Assembly (NCBI RefSeq): GCF_019703515.2
Contig: NC_059362.1
Span: forward strand, 45,475,826-45,539,825
Origin: Myxocyprinus asiaticus
Taxonomy: Eukaryota > Chordata > Actinopteri > Cypriniformes > Catostomidae
Length of the DNA stretch: 64,000 bases
Direction of reading: 5' to 3'
The translations under genes were made by a program, and so were the position numbers. Position 1 is the first letter of the stretch. Each line of letters begins with the position of its first letter. Positions 33,597 through 43,115 of the stretch are shown here, piece after piece. The notes under the pieces were generated by a model. It did no database searches and was not told the origin of the DNA. It saw nothing but the letters and a program-made list of their open reading frames with translations.

Positions 33597-36242
33597 ATGG
33601 AATATACATTATTACGGACTGTCCTTGGATTATGCATCCTCACTCAGGTTGTGAAATGCAACTCTGTATGTTCAATTAACAGCTATAGTGCTGTCTGCAT
33701 AGACAGAGGTCTTCATCAGGTGCCAGAGCTGCCGACATATGTAAATACTGTGGATTTGAGTTTAAACAACATTGCTGAACTCAATGAAACATCCTTTTCT
33801 CGTCTTGAAGGTCTACAAGTCCTCAGGATGGAGCAACAAACACCAGGACTTTTGATTAGAAACAATACATTCAGAAGACTCAACAATCTAATATCTCTTC
33901 AGCTGGGCTACAACCACATGCTTCAATTGGAGAAAGGAGCATTCAATGGATTATTCAACCTTCAGATTCTCTCTCTCACACAGTGCAGTTTAGACGACTC
34001 CATCCTGTCTGGTGACTTCCTCAAACCTCTGGTGTCTCTTGAGGTGCTTGTCTTGCGTGATAATAAAATAGAAAGAATCCGGCCGGCCCCGTTGTTTTTA
34101 AACATGAGAAGTTTCCACATACTGGATCTCTCTCGCTTAAACGTCAAGAGTATCTGTGAGGAGGACCTCCTCAACTTTCAGGGTAAACAGTTCACTCTTC
34201 TAAAACTGTCCTCAGTGAGACTGCGAGAGATGAACGAGTACTGGTCAGGATGGGACAAGTGTGGAAACCCATTTAAGAACATGTCTATAACTATATTGGA
34301 TCTGTCTGGAAATGGCTTCGCTGTTAACATGGCACAGCGGTTTTTTGATGCCATCAGGGGTACCAAAATACAAAGTCTTATTCTCAGTAACAGTTACAGC
34401 ATGGGCAGTTCTTTTGGCCATAAAAACTTGAAAAATCCAGACAAATTCACATTCAAGGGTCTTGAGGAGAGTGGCATTAAGATTTTTGATCTGTCTCAAT
34501 CAAATATCATCACTCTGTCCAATTCATTATTTAATATGTCAGATCTAGAAGAACTTACTTTAGCCCATAATCAGATCACTGAGGTTGAAAACAATGCATT
34601 TTTGGGGTTGACAAATTTACTAAAGCTAAACCTGTCTCAAAACTACCTAGGTGATATTGATTCTGAAACATTTCTGAATCTACAGAAACTTGAGCTGCTT
34701 GATTTGTCTTACAACAATATAAAGGTGCTTGGAGATAAATCATTTCAAGGGCTCGAAAATCTGCTCAACCTGAATTTAACAGGAAATGATCTCACATCTG
34801 TACATGAACTCGCAACCCTTCCAAACCTGGAGAAGCTCTACTTGGGTGACAACAGAATTACGTCTTTGTCTAACTTACCCAACGTGGCTAAAAATCTCAC
34901 AACCCTTGATTTGGAAATGAACAAATTAAATGCCTTGTCAGATCTGTACACAATTCTACGGGAATTTCCACAAATTGAAAAAATCTTTCTTCAAGGTAAC
35001 ATGTTTTGGAATTGTTATACTCCAAAACAAACTGTGCTTTCAGACAAAATACAACTCCTTCATCTTGGGATTTCAACTATGCAGCTTATCTGGTCACAAG
35101 GAAAATGTTTAGATGTGTTTAACAATCTTCACCTGTTAGAACAGCTCTCTCTGTATGCCAACGGGCTGCAGTCGCTCCCTAAAGACATTTTCAAAGACCT
35201 TACCTCTTTGCACTTTTTAGATTTGTCCTTCAACTCTTTGAAGTACATTTCTAATGGCACATTCCCTAAAAGTCTACGAATTCTAAATCTTGATTATAAT
35301 TCAATTTATTCAGTGGATCCAAATGTCTTTAGCACCCTCACTTACATCAGCCTGCTACGAAACCAGTTTCGTTGCGATTGCAACCTAAGGGATTTCCAAA
35401 CATGGCTAAATCAAACTAATGTAATCCTTGCACACCCCATTGAGGATGTGACATGTGCCAGTCCTGAGGATCAGTACATGGTTCCTGTGTTGACATCAAA
35501 CATACAATGTGAGGATGACGTGGAAGAGAAGACTACTGAAAAACTGAGGCTTGTGCTTTTCATCTGCTGTGCCACATTGATCATATTACTCACGACCAGT
35601 GCCATCGTTTACGTCCGTAGTCGTGGCTACTTCTTCAAGCTTTACAAACAACTGATTACCAAACTTGTGGATGGAAAGCGAGAGGATCCTGAACCTGACC
35701 AATTCTTGTACGATGTGTATCTTTGCTTCAGTTCCAATGATATGAAGTGGGTGGAGAGAGCACTGTTGAAGAGACTCGACTCTCAGTTTTCCAAACAGAA
35801 TGTGCTCCACTGTTGCTTCGAGGAGCGAGACTTCATACCTGGAGAGGACCATCTTTCCAACATGCGAAACGCTATCCAGAGTAGTCGCAAAACACTCTGT
35901 GTGGTGTCTGAACATTTCCTGAAGGACGGCTGGTGCTTGGAAACCTTCACCCTGGCAAATAATAGGATGGAAGATGACCTTAAGGACATTCTGGTGGTGT
36001 TGGTTGTGGGGAACATACCCCAGTACAGGTTACTGAAGTACAAACAAGTGAGATCTTACATTGAGAACAGAAGATACCTTCTTTGGCCCGATGACAGTCA
36101 GGACTTAGAGTGGTTTTATGACCAACTTTTACATATAATCAGAAAAGACACCAAGGTTAAGCAAACAAATACTGAATTAAAAGGCAAGGAGATTGAAACA
36201 AAGCCTGAAGCAGTTAATGTTCATGCAAACACTACTGTGTAA
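33597..36242 (+). CDS. tlr5: Toll-like receptor 5, intact copy
   Basis: An 881-residue receptor for bacterial flagellin that signals through MyD88-type adaptors. Signal peptide 1-20 (ends VVKC), N-terminal cap with CSINSYSAVC, continuous leucine-rich repeats from about residue 45 to 585, C-terminal LRR cap with FRCDCNLRDFQTWL (about 588-638), a membrane helix (about 649-672), and a TIR domain (about 702-848) with YDVYLCFSS (box 1), FEERDFIPGE (BB loop with its Pro) and a final FYDQLL region. TIR and ectodomain blocks (NPFKNM, the SEGKCLDVF-like LSQGKCLDVFNNL) match TLR5 rather than other fish TLRs, and linkage to disp1 agrees. The coding part is one exon. The ATG follows a splice acceptor by 10 bases; an earlier in-frame TTG is ignored. 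Confidence 0.92.
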   Translation: MEYTLLRTVLGLCILTQVVKCNSVCSINSYSAVCIDRGLHQVPELPTYVNTVDLSLNNIAELNETSFSRLEGLQVLRMEQQTPGLLIRNNTFRRLNNLISLQLGYNHMLQLEKGAFNGLFNLQILSLTQCSLDDSILSGDFLKPLVSLEVLVLRDNKIERIRPAPLFLNMRSFHILDLSRLNVKSICEEDLLNFQGKQFTLLKLSSVRLREMNEYWSGWDKCGNPFKNMSITILDLSGNGFAVNMAQRFFDAIRGTKIQSLILSNSYSMGSSFGHKNLKNPDKFTFKGLEESGIKIFDLSQSNIITLSNSLFNMSDLEELTLAHNQITEVENNAFLGLTNLLKLNLSQNYLGDIDSETFLNLQKLELLDLSYNNIKVLGDKSFQGLENLLNLNLTGNDLTSVHELATLPNLEKLYLGDNRITSLSNLPNVAKNLTTLDLEMNKLNALSDLYTILREFPQIEKIFLQGNMFWNCYTPKQTVLSDKIQLLHLGISTMQLIWSQGKCLDVFNNLHLLEQLSLYANGLQSLPKDIFKDLTSLHFLDLSFNSLKYISNGTFPKSLRILNLDYNSIYSVDPNVFSTLTYISLLRNQFRCDCNLRDFQTWLNQTNVILAHPIEDVTCASPEDQYMVPVLTSNIQCEDDVEEKTTEKLRLVLFICCATLIILLTTSAIVYVRSRGYFFKLYKQLITKLVDGKREDPEPDQFLYDVYLCFSSNDMKWVERALLKRLDSQFSKQNVLHCCFEERDFIPGEDHLSNMRNAIQSSRKTLCVVSEHFLKDGWCLETFTLANNRMEDDLKDILVVLVVGNIPQYRLLKYKQVRSYIENRRYLLWPDDSQDLEWFYDQLLHIIRKDTKVKQTNTELKGKEIETKPEAVNVHANTTV

Positions 36243-37470
36243 TTATGGTGTGTTATGTATCATAGACATTTTGAATTGAAGGATATTCAGCAGCACCAAG
36301 GGACTTCATGTAGAACTTTTGTTTGTATTTTATTGTTGTATGTGTCTCTTATTATAAAATGCACAGTTTACTTTTCATCACCCTTTTTATAATTTATGCT
36401 CCCACAACTCGAAAACGACATTATTCTACAAATTACTCCCATTTTATACAAATATTGCACACTGGATGTGGTATAAAATAATGCATTATATTTTGCTGTG
36501 AATCTGTGTTATTTTAGCGCTTCTGCTCTCACCATATTTCCTGAATACAGGCAAAATGCCCAAAACCTGGAAGCCACTTGTGAGATGTATTTAGCCACCA
36601 GTTTATAAATCGCAGTTCATCTTAAAAACATGGGCATGGGAATGATGCATGGACTCCACCTACAGAATGCCCACAAATATCCTAACTTGGTGAGACAGAA
36701 TACAATAAAAGCGCATGCGCTAGTTATTAATTCATTTATTCATATGGGCTGCTTCCGAAAACTGAAAAATGCTGCCTTTGAAGGCTGTATACGGAGGTAG
36801 TTTGAAAATAAGGTGCTTTTCAAACTGTTCTGAGGCCAGTTTCCTTAATCGTTCCATTCATTCAAGAACGCTGTCAGTGAAGCCATTAACTGATTAGGCA
36901 GCAAGTCAGCTGCCTACGTTTTCAGATGGAGCCATGGAATATTCTTTCGGCTTGGCATGGATATGCAGTGCAGCTACTGGTGTCTGCCCATATAATGCAG
37001 CCCATTCAAGAACTCTTCATTAGTTAGTCATTTTCATTACCAATAATAAATCCATTCATTGACTGTGCACTGGCACGCCTGAGCGCAAACAAACATTGGT
37101 ATGCATGCTTGTCAGTTGATGTGCGCATAAGAACATTTTCACGTCAGTTTCTGCCTTATAAACCCCCATTTGTTCCTCTTTTGATGTAGGATCAAATCTG
37201 ATTGTACGTACATACATAAATGAGGGCTCAGGTCTTGTGTTTTTGGGTAATAACGATTTGTACATTGCTTATGACGTGTCAATAAACCTCAGAATTGCTA
37301 AAGAAGACCATATTTGAAAGAGTTCACAACACCACTTTGGCAATCCTGATAATGTATAAATGTAATATTTTTATTTTGTCTATGTACTCATTTTGCATAG
37401 TCTATCTATATGATTAAAGCAAATCAGGAAATTAAATATTTTAACGTCAGACAATCTTATTTCTATGGTC
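36243..37470. other. tlr5 copy A 3' flank
   Basis: 3' UTR and flanking DNA. The first 60 bases share GAAGGATATTCAGCAGCA with the 3' side of copy B. A candidate AATAAA poly(A) signal lies at 36704-36709. No gene recognised. Confidence 0.45.
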
Positions 37471-37600
37471 TTCATTATGATATATGCATGGGTGACGTCA
37501 CAATGTCATCTGGCCTAATTTCTTGTATGGAGATCGCATCATTTTAATAACGCACACTGAAACAAGAAAGGAAACACAGCAAAGCTAATATTTACAAATG
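37470..37600. other. Conserved non-coding block shared with copy B
   Basis: Similar to 47046-47160 downstream of the second tlr5 copy (shared CACAATGTCATC, GGCCTAATTTC, CATTTTAATAA and ACACAGCAAAGCTA). Copy A contains a perfect CRE-type palindrome TGACGTCA at 37493-37500; in copy B the same site reads TGACCTCA. Weaker similarity extends to about 37960 / 47550. Confidence 0.65.
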
Positions 37601-40600
37601 CTGAGTTATACTTCCAGTCTTTCAGTAATACCCTGTGCAGTCATAGCTGACCAAAGAATGACCTTTCAATTAATTTCCTGTTCCTTTATCTTCTTACATG
37701 CAGGGATACAAAGCAACATTTTTGCCTATGCGTCTCTCACTATTCTACTTCTTTACTGAACAATTATGTAAATACACAGCACTCTACATAAACAATTATG
37801 TACTGGATGCTGAAATAACTTCTAAAATAATACCTTAATAAAATAATTTCTGTAGCCATGTTTTCAGCCCTCGCTGATTTCTGTTAATACAAGCTCTTGT
37901 TTGACCTCGTTTTTGTTTGACGTTGGCACATACAAAAAATAAAATGAATTATTACAAGCTTGATGCTACTTTTGTTTGTGTGTTATCGAAAAGGTCAATA
38001 TGTATCGTAATAAAAATGGACCATTTACCAGGGTTGCAAACTCAAGAGGGGCGAAAAAGACAATCACTGGTCATGCAGTCCACAAGCATGCTTTCCGGGG
38101 ATATTGTTTTAAAGAATAAGCTAAAAGCACCAATTCCAGCGATTTTAATGATTCAAGTAGTAAATTAACTGCTCAACTGTGCAGAATTAGCAGCAAAAAT
38201 AATGGGTATTTTTGTGTGGCCTGCTTCTGTTTCACAAATTTGTTTAGTTTTATTAACCGATTAGTTCAGTGACCACTTCAACGGATGCTACTAGTTGGGA
38301 CAAATGAGCATCTTATGTGTTTTTAGTGAGTCATTGAATCATTTTGAGTCATTCATGACCGAAATCTACCAAGAGACTTTATAGTGTTTAAGCATTATAA
38401 GAACAAAGAAGATCTATAATTTTCCTGAAGTTTGTGAACGTCTGAGCATGACTTTTCATCCAAAAAGTCAATCAATAATAATGAGTTTCAATAATGTCCT
38501 TACCTTCTCCTTTATTAGAATTTGCATGTCTGACTTCAGTAGAATATTTAAGCATTATAAGAGCAAAGCAGATCAACAATTTTCCTACAGTATTTAAACT
38601 GCTGAGCATGACTTTTAATAATGAGTTTCAATAATGTAATTTCGTCTTTGTAAAGCGCATTTCACATGAGGGTGTCAATGCTCCTCTCAATGCCAGCGTC
38701 AACTGGCGCTTTGCCCTCCACATGACAAGCGTTACTGAAAGTCACAGAGGGGTGATTTTACGGGTGCACAATGAACATTGAAAACGTATTTGGAAGAGAA
38801 AAAAAAAGGCAATTACTTTGATTGCAGAATGTAAAAAAAAGAACTTATGTTAAGGTCTTAGTGTTTTCTTGTAATTATTGTAGTTCAATAACTGGGGTCT
38901 CTGGGTACTAAGAAAAGATAAGGTAATATTTAATTAAAAGAAATTATGAGACATTCAATACCTCTTCATAAATTTGGACAGAAATATTTCTTGTTACTTT
39001 GTACTCTCAAAGACATCATTTGTGAGGCAAAAACGCTTGTTAAAAACACTAGTGTAAAGTTGGAGTTGAGGTTGTGCTGATGCGTCACTCCATAGACTTC
39101 AATGTATTCGGCATTCAGTAATGTGAAAGCCCTTAACATGTACAAACATCAGTCACTTCACACATTAATAGCTCTTATGTTTCTCTCCTTAATGAACAAG
39201 GTAGACTCACATGACAATGCCGAGGTGAACGAACAACATGCACCTCTCATTCAGTCGGTCAGTACATGTACCAGGTCATTCAGCTTGTTTACAAATGAGA
39301 ATTTTCACGAGGGCCGCTTCTTCAGAGCCCTTCATGCTCCATTTCTGTCAGATGCAGAATCACTGTGCACGTGCTGTAGCCAAGCACACGATTGGCCGTA
39401 GCTGAAATCAGTCAAGTTATCTGCCTCGGTAAGACTGCAACTGGCAAGCACGCGATTGGCCGCTGCTGTAATCAACCGAGCGGGAGTCCGACAATGAAAA
39501 AGTATGAAAAAGTGGTGAAAGAATGTGCCAAAGAATGAGCGCTACAATTAACCATAAGTGAGACAGCTTTATGAAGTTCACTGTGTAAGAAAAAAATCAA
39601 CAGAAGATCTTTTGCTAATTTTTGGAAGAATAATATTGCTAAGAAAGTCTTCTGTATTATAAATGTTTGTTATGTCCGGAGTGTATAAATTCTGATAGAA
39701 GTAGCTGTTAAACGTGTTATTTATCTCCAAATAGTTATGAATATGTACAATAGTCTATGTGCAATAGTGATGTTTTTTCTAGTAGTTCAGCTATTATAAC
39801 CCCAGTTTTTTCCTTTAACCGTATTTGTTATTGTCTTGTTTTTAAACCAGTTTTTGTGTTTCACCTCCTGTAATTTGAGCTAGGAAAAATTATGCCTAGC
39901 TTGCATTATGTTTTGATAATTTTTCTGTGTGGGTTGGTCATAATATCTGCTTTGTAAATCTTTTAAGAATTTTTGCTAGGAGATGATTTTCCACCTAAGG
40001 ACCGCTTTGCCCTTTTTCCATAACATGGAGGCTGAGTGTTGTGTATTATTGTTTGTCGGCAAAAAGACCTTCCACTCTCTCTCAATGAAGTCTATGACTT
40101 ATTTTTCCTTCAGTGACAAAGAAGTGAGCTGCAACCAAGGAGTGGCAGTTCTTTAATCTTCCAGTCTTAATCTAAAGCTAACAAGAGAGTGGATGAATTT
40201 AAGCAATATGTATTTTTGGTATCAATTTATCCTTCTATGCTATGGTAAGGTGTTGCCATATGAAAAACAACAACAAATTGTACTGTTGGAATTAAAAGGG
40301 CAGTCTCTAAAGCAGGGGTGTCAAACACACTGATGCTAGAAGAATGTTTCCAGTAATTACATGCAGCATTCACACATATGCACAACATTAGTTTCTCAAA
40401 GTGGTTTTTCTTTCTGGATTTCTAATATTTCAGCTTGCACAATTCAAGGCTCTCTCTCTAATGGTGTCTCTCATTAATGAAATGGAATTGCAAAAGTAAA
40501 GTTTCCCAACCACTCCCACTTTCTTCCATTGTTCAGTCACACAGTTCATTCTGGGCCAAACTCACACCATTGGTTGAGCCAATGTTGGTATGTCCTATGC

Positions 40601-41789
40601 TAAAACAAACAGAGCAATTTTATAATAGTGTCAAAGAGCAACAGTGTTTGTACTTTCCATGGAAGTTGACCAGTGAATGGCTTACTTTTAGTTATCTCTG
40701 CACCTTAAACTGGGAAAGGATTAAATATTTAAACACAAAAAAAAAATACATAATTCATCTTTAAAGATAGTAGCCTACTTCCAGTTTCTGTTCGTTGGAC
40801 TTCACGATGTCCCTGTTGCTTCTCAGGTTATCCGTGTCCATAGCTTTCAGAAAATTTCCACTTCTTCCCGTTATCTTCCAGGATGAATTGAGTGAGGCTC
40901 AGAGCTGGAAGGTTGCTGTTTCAACCCCTGTAAGAAATTAATTATATCATTGATTTCACCACTGAGAGAGGCATGAACCTCAAGTTGTTCCAGAGCTATT
41001 GCTGCTGTATTAAGTGTAATGTGAGTTACCTTGGAGTAACCTTTGCTTAATTACTATGTTATAATGCTGGAACAATAGCAATCACATAAACGCAGTTCCA
41101 CTGTGGATGAATTGCATTATGAAGGTAATTATAAACTCCCTTCATAGAGGTTTCATATGAATATTTATGTGAATGTATGAAACGATTTACTTTTACATAT
41201 ATTCCTTTAGCAAACACCTTCATCCAAAAGATTTGCAAATGATAAATTATTACCAGTCACACACTCACATGCTGACCTGCTAAAAGTGTCTAAAACATCT
41301 TAAACCTTTCAATTTCAATCTTTAAACCTTTTTGATTTAATAATACAAACTTAGACGTAGCGAACAACAGACTGCTAATTTCTTACCACTGAATGGCAGG
41401 GAAATCTCTTCCTCCATATTTAGTCTGCCTATAAACAAAAACATCATATCAGTTCTTATAACTTTGCTATCTCATTAAAATCACTGTTTCAGGGTTAAAA
41501 ATCTCTGGCAAAGAGCACTTTAAGAGCACTTTTAGCCTTGTGAATCGTCAATGAGTCAGTCTCTGTCAGTTTTGTCTCTTCTGACCGTGAATTTTTGAAT
41601 TGTGAGCACTCGCGCTTTTTCTTCCAGTAATGCTAGCGATTGCAACATGCCATTGGCAAATGTAACATTCATCTAAATTATAACGTATTTTGCTTCAGGT
41701 TTAAAAACAGTCAAATCTGAATAAACAATCTTTAATTTATGCAGAACTCTATTGTTTTTCTGTTGTCTGTGTAGTCTATGTTTTCCTGT
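37600..41789. other. Region between the tlr5 copies, no gene recognised
   Basis: Beyond about 37960 the similarity to copy B fades. A direct duplication of about 100 bp lies at 38383-38505 and 38544-38640. A 66-bp-spaced repeat with GATTGGCCG lies at 39383 and 39449. A lone hAT end CAGGGGTGTCAAACAC lies near 40315. Open frames (39102-39401, 40477-40764) show no domain. Confidence 0.5.
40315..40335. repeat. Solo hAT MITE terminus
   Basis: CAGGGGTGTCAAACAC matches the terminus of the MITE at 2919-3111, but no inverse copy is found nearby, so the element is truncated. Confidence 0.5.
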
Positions 41790-42194
41790 TTTTTTCTCCC
41801 TTTTCTCCCCAATTTGGAATGCCCGATTCCCAATGCGCTCTAAGTCCTCGTGGTGGCGTAATGACTCGCCTCAATCCAGGTGGCGGAGGACGAATCTCAG
41901 TTGCCTCCGCGCCTGAGACCGTCAACCCGCACATCTTATCACGTGGCTTGTTGAGCGTGTTACCGTGGAGACTTCACACTATTCTCCCCGGCATCCACGC
42001 ACAACTCACTACGCACCCGACCGAGAGCGAGAACCACGAGGAGGTTACCCCATGTGACTCTACCCTCCCTAGCAACCGGGCCAATTTGGTTGCTTAGGAG
42101 ACCTGACTGGAGTCGCTCAGCACGCCCTGGATTCGAACTCACGACTCCAGGCGTGGTAGTCAGCGTCAGTACTTGCTGAGCTACCCAGGCCCCC
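41790..42194 (-). mobile_element. tRNA-derived SINE, full-length minus copy
   Basis: Read on the minus strand it starts GGGGCCTGGGTAGCTCAGC (box A region) and GAGTTCGAATCC (box B, about 42130-42141), then a body with CTAAGCAACC, GGTTGCTAGGGAGG and CAAGCCACGTGATAAGATG, ending in a T/C-rich tail at about 41790-41810 on the plus strand. It inserts between the tlr5 copies. A truncated copy is at 26981-27337. Confidence 0.85.
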
Positions 42195-42430
42195 TATGTT
42201 TTACTTTTAAGCACACACAAATGCTTTTCTACAGAAAAAGCGGAATTAAATTGTCTGCATAAGAGTTAAAAAGTGTTAAAAATGTTAGGCAATGTAATTC
42301 TACATTTCTTTAATAAATGAATACAGTCGAAATTTGTTTAAAACACTATGCATGTAGAGTTATTTTCAAGTGTTTAGAAGTTACACAAGAAGAGCCCTCA
42401 CCGGAAAACGAGTCACAGTCAGAACGTGAG

Positions 42431-42545
42431 ATATTGGGAAACACGAGCGAAACCAGGAGAGAACAGAGGAACTCAGCGCATTCCGCCAAATGGAAACCAA
42501 ATACGAAGACAGACTGTTCGTTTGTCGCTATATGGCTCGTAATAT
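42431..42545 (+). other. Block homologous to the tlr5 copy A leader
   Basis: Shares ATATTGGGAAAC and TGTCGCTAT with 33047-33155 and has a similar translated string, as described for copy A. It marks the upstream side of the tandem duplication. Confidence 0.5.
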
Positions 42546-42835
42546 TGCAGAATTGATGCTTAAAACAATCATATTTAATCAGATTTGCAATAAGACATTT
42601 ATTTACAATAATATAATTTGGTGCACTAAACATTTTTCTCTAAAGTCACTGAACTTTGGACTTTCTCATCAATGTAATAATGTTCTACACAAATAGCCTC
42701 TTTTAGATGTCTTATATATTCAGTTTTGTGGTTTTAGTCCAAGCTAAATTTACTGTTGGGGATATCTGCTTTGCATTCATTCTTCACAATAACTTTTTTT
42801 TAATCCGATGCATGTAGAAACTTGAAACACAAATT

Positions 42836-43068
42836 TTAAAGGAATAGTTCACCCCAAAAATATAATAGTCATCATTTACTTACCCACATGTTGTTTCAAA
42901 AATGTATATACTGTACACTGTTCTTCTGTGGCATTCAAAGGGTGTTATTTTGCAGAATATTCTATACAATGAAAGTGAATGGGAACAGGGGGTGTCAAAC
43001 TCCAAAAAGGACAAAAAGCGCCATAAAAGAAAACAACAGTTTTCATCGTTACAAATTCCACAATGCAA
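42836..43068. mobile_element. Truncated foldback MITE upstream of tlr5 copy B
   Basis: AAAGGAATAGTTCACCCC followed by CATCATTTACTTACCCACATG is the left end of the 20602-type MITE family. No inverse end is present before the tlr5 acceptor at 43105. If the leader intron of copy B spans this point, the element lies in that intron. Copy A has no insertion there. Confidence 0.6.
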
Positions 43069-43115
43069 ACAAATGATTTTGTTTGAATGGTTTTGTTTTC
43101 CACAGTGATCTCAGG

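Noticed and set aside
35586..35915. Minus-strand open frames over the TIR regions, seen in both tlr5 copies
   Set aside because: They are antisense shadows; their presence in both copies follows from the near identity of the blocks.
33597..36242. Other fish TLRs (TLR20, TLR22, TLR13-like)
   Set aside because: TIR and ectodomain motifs align with TLR5 along their whole length, and disp1 is the neighbour, as in other vertebrates.
42120..42194. A true tRNA gene on the minus strand
   Set aside because: It is the tRNA-like head of a SINE whose body recurs at 26981-27337.
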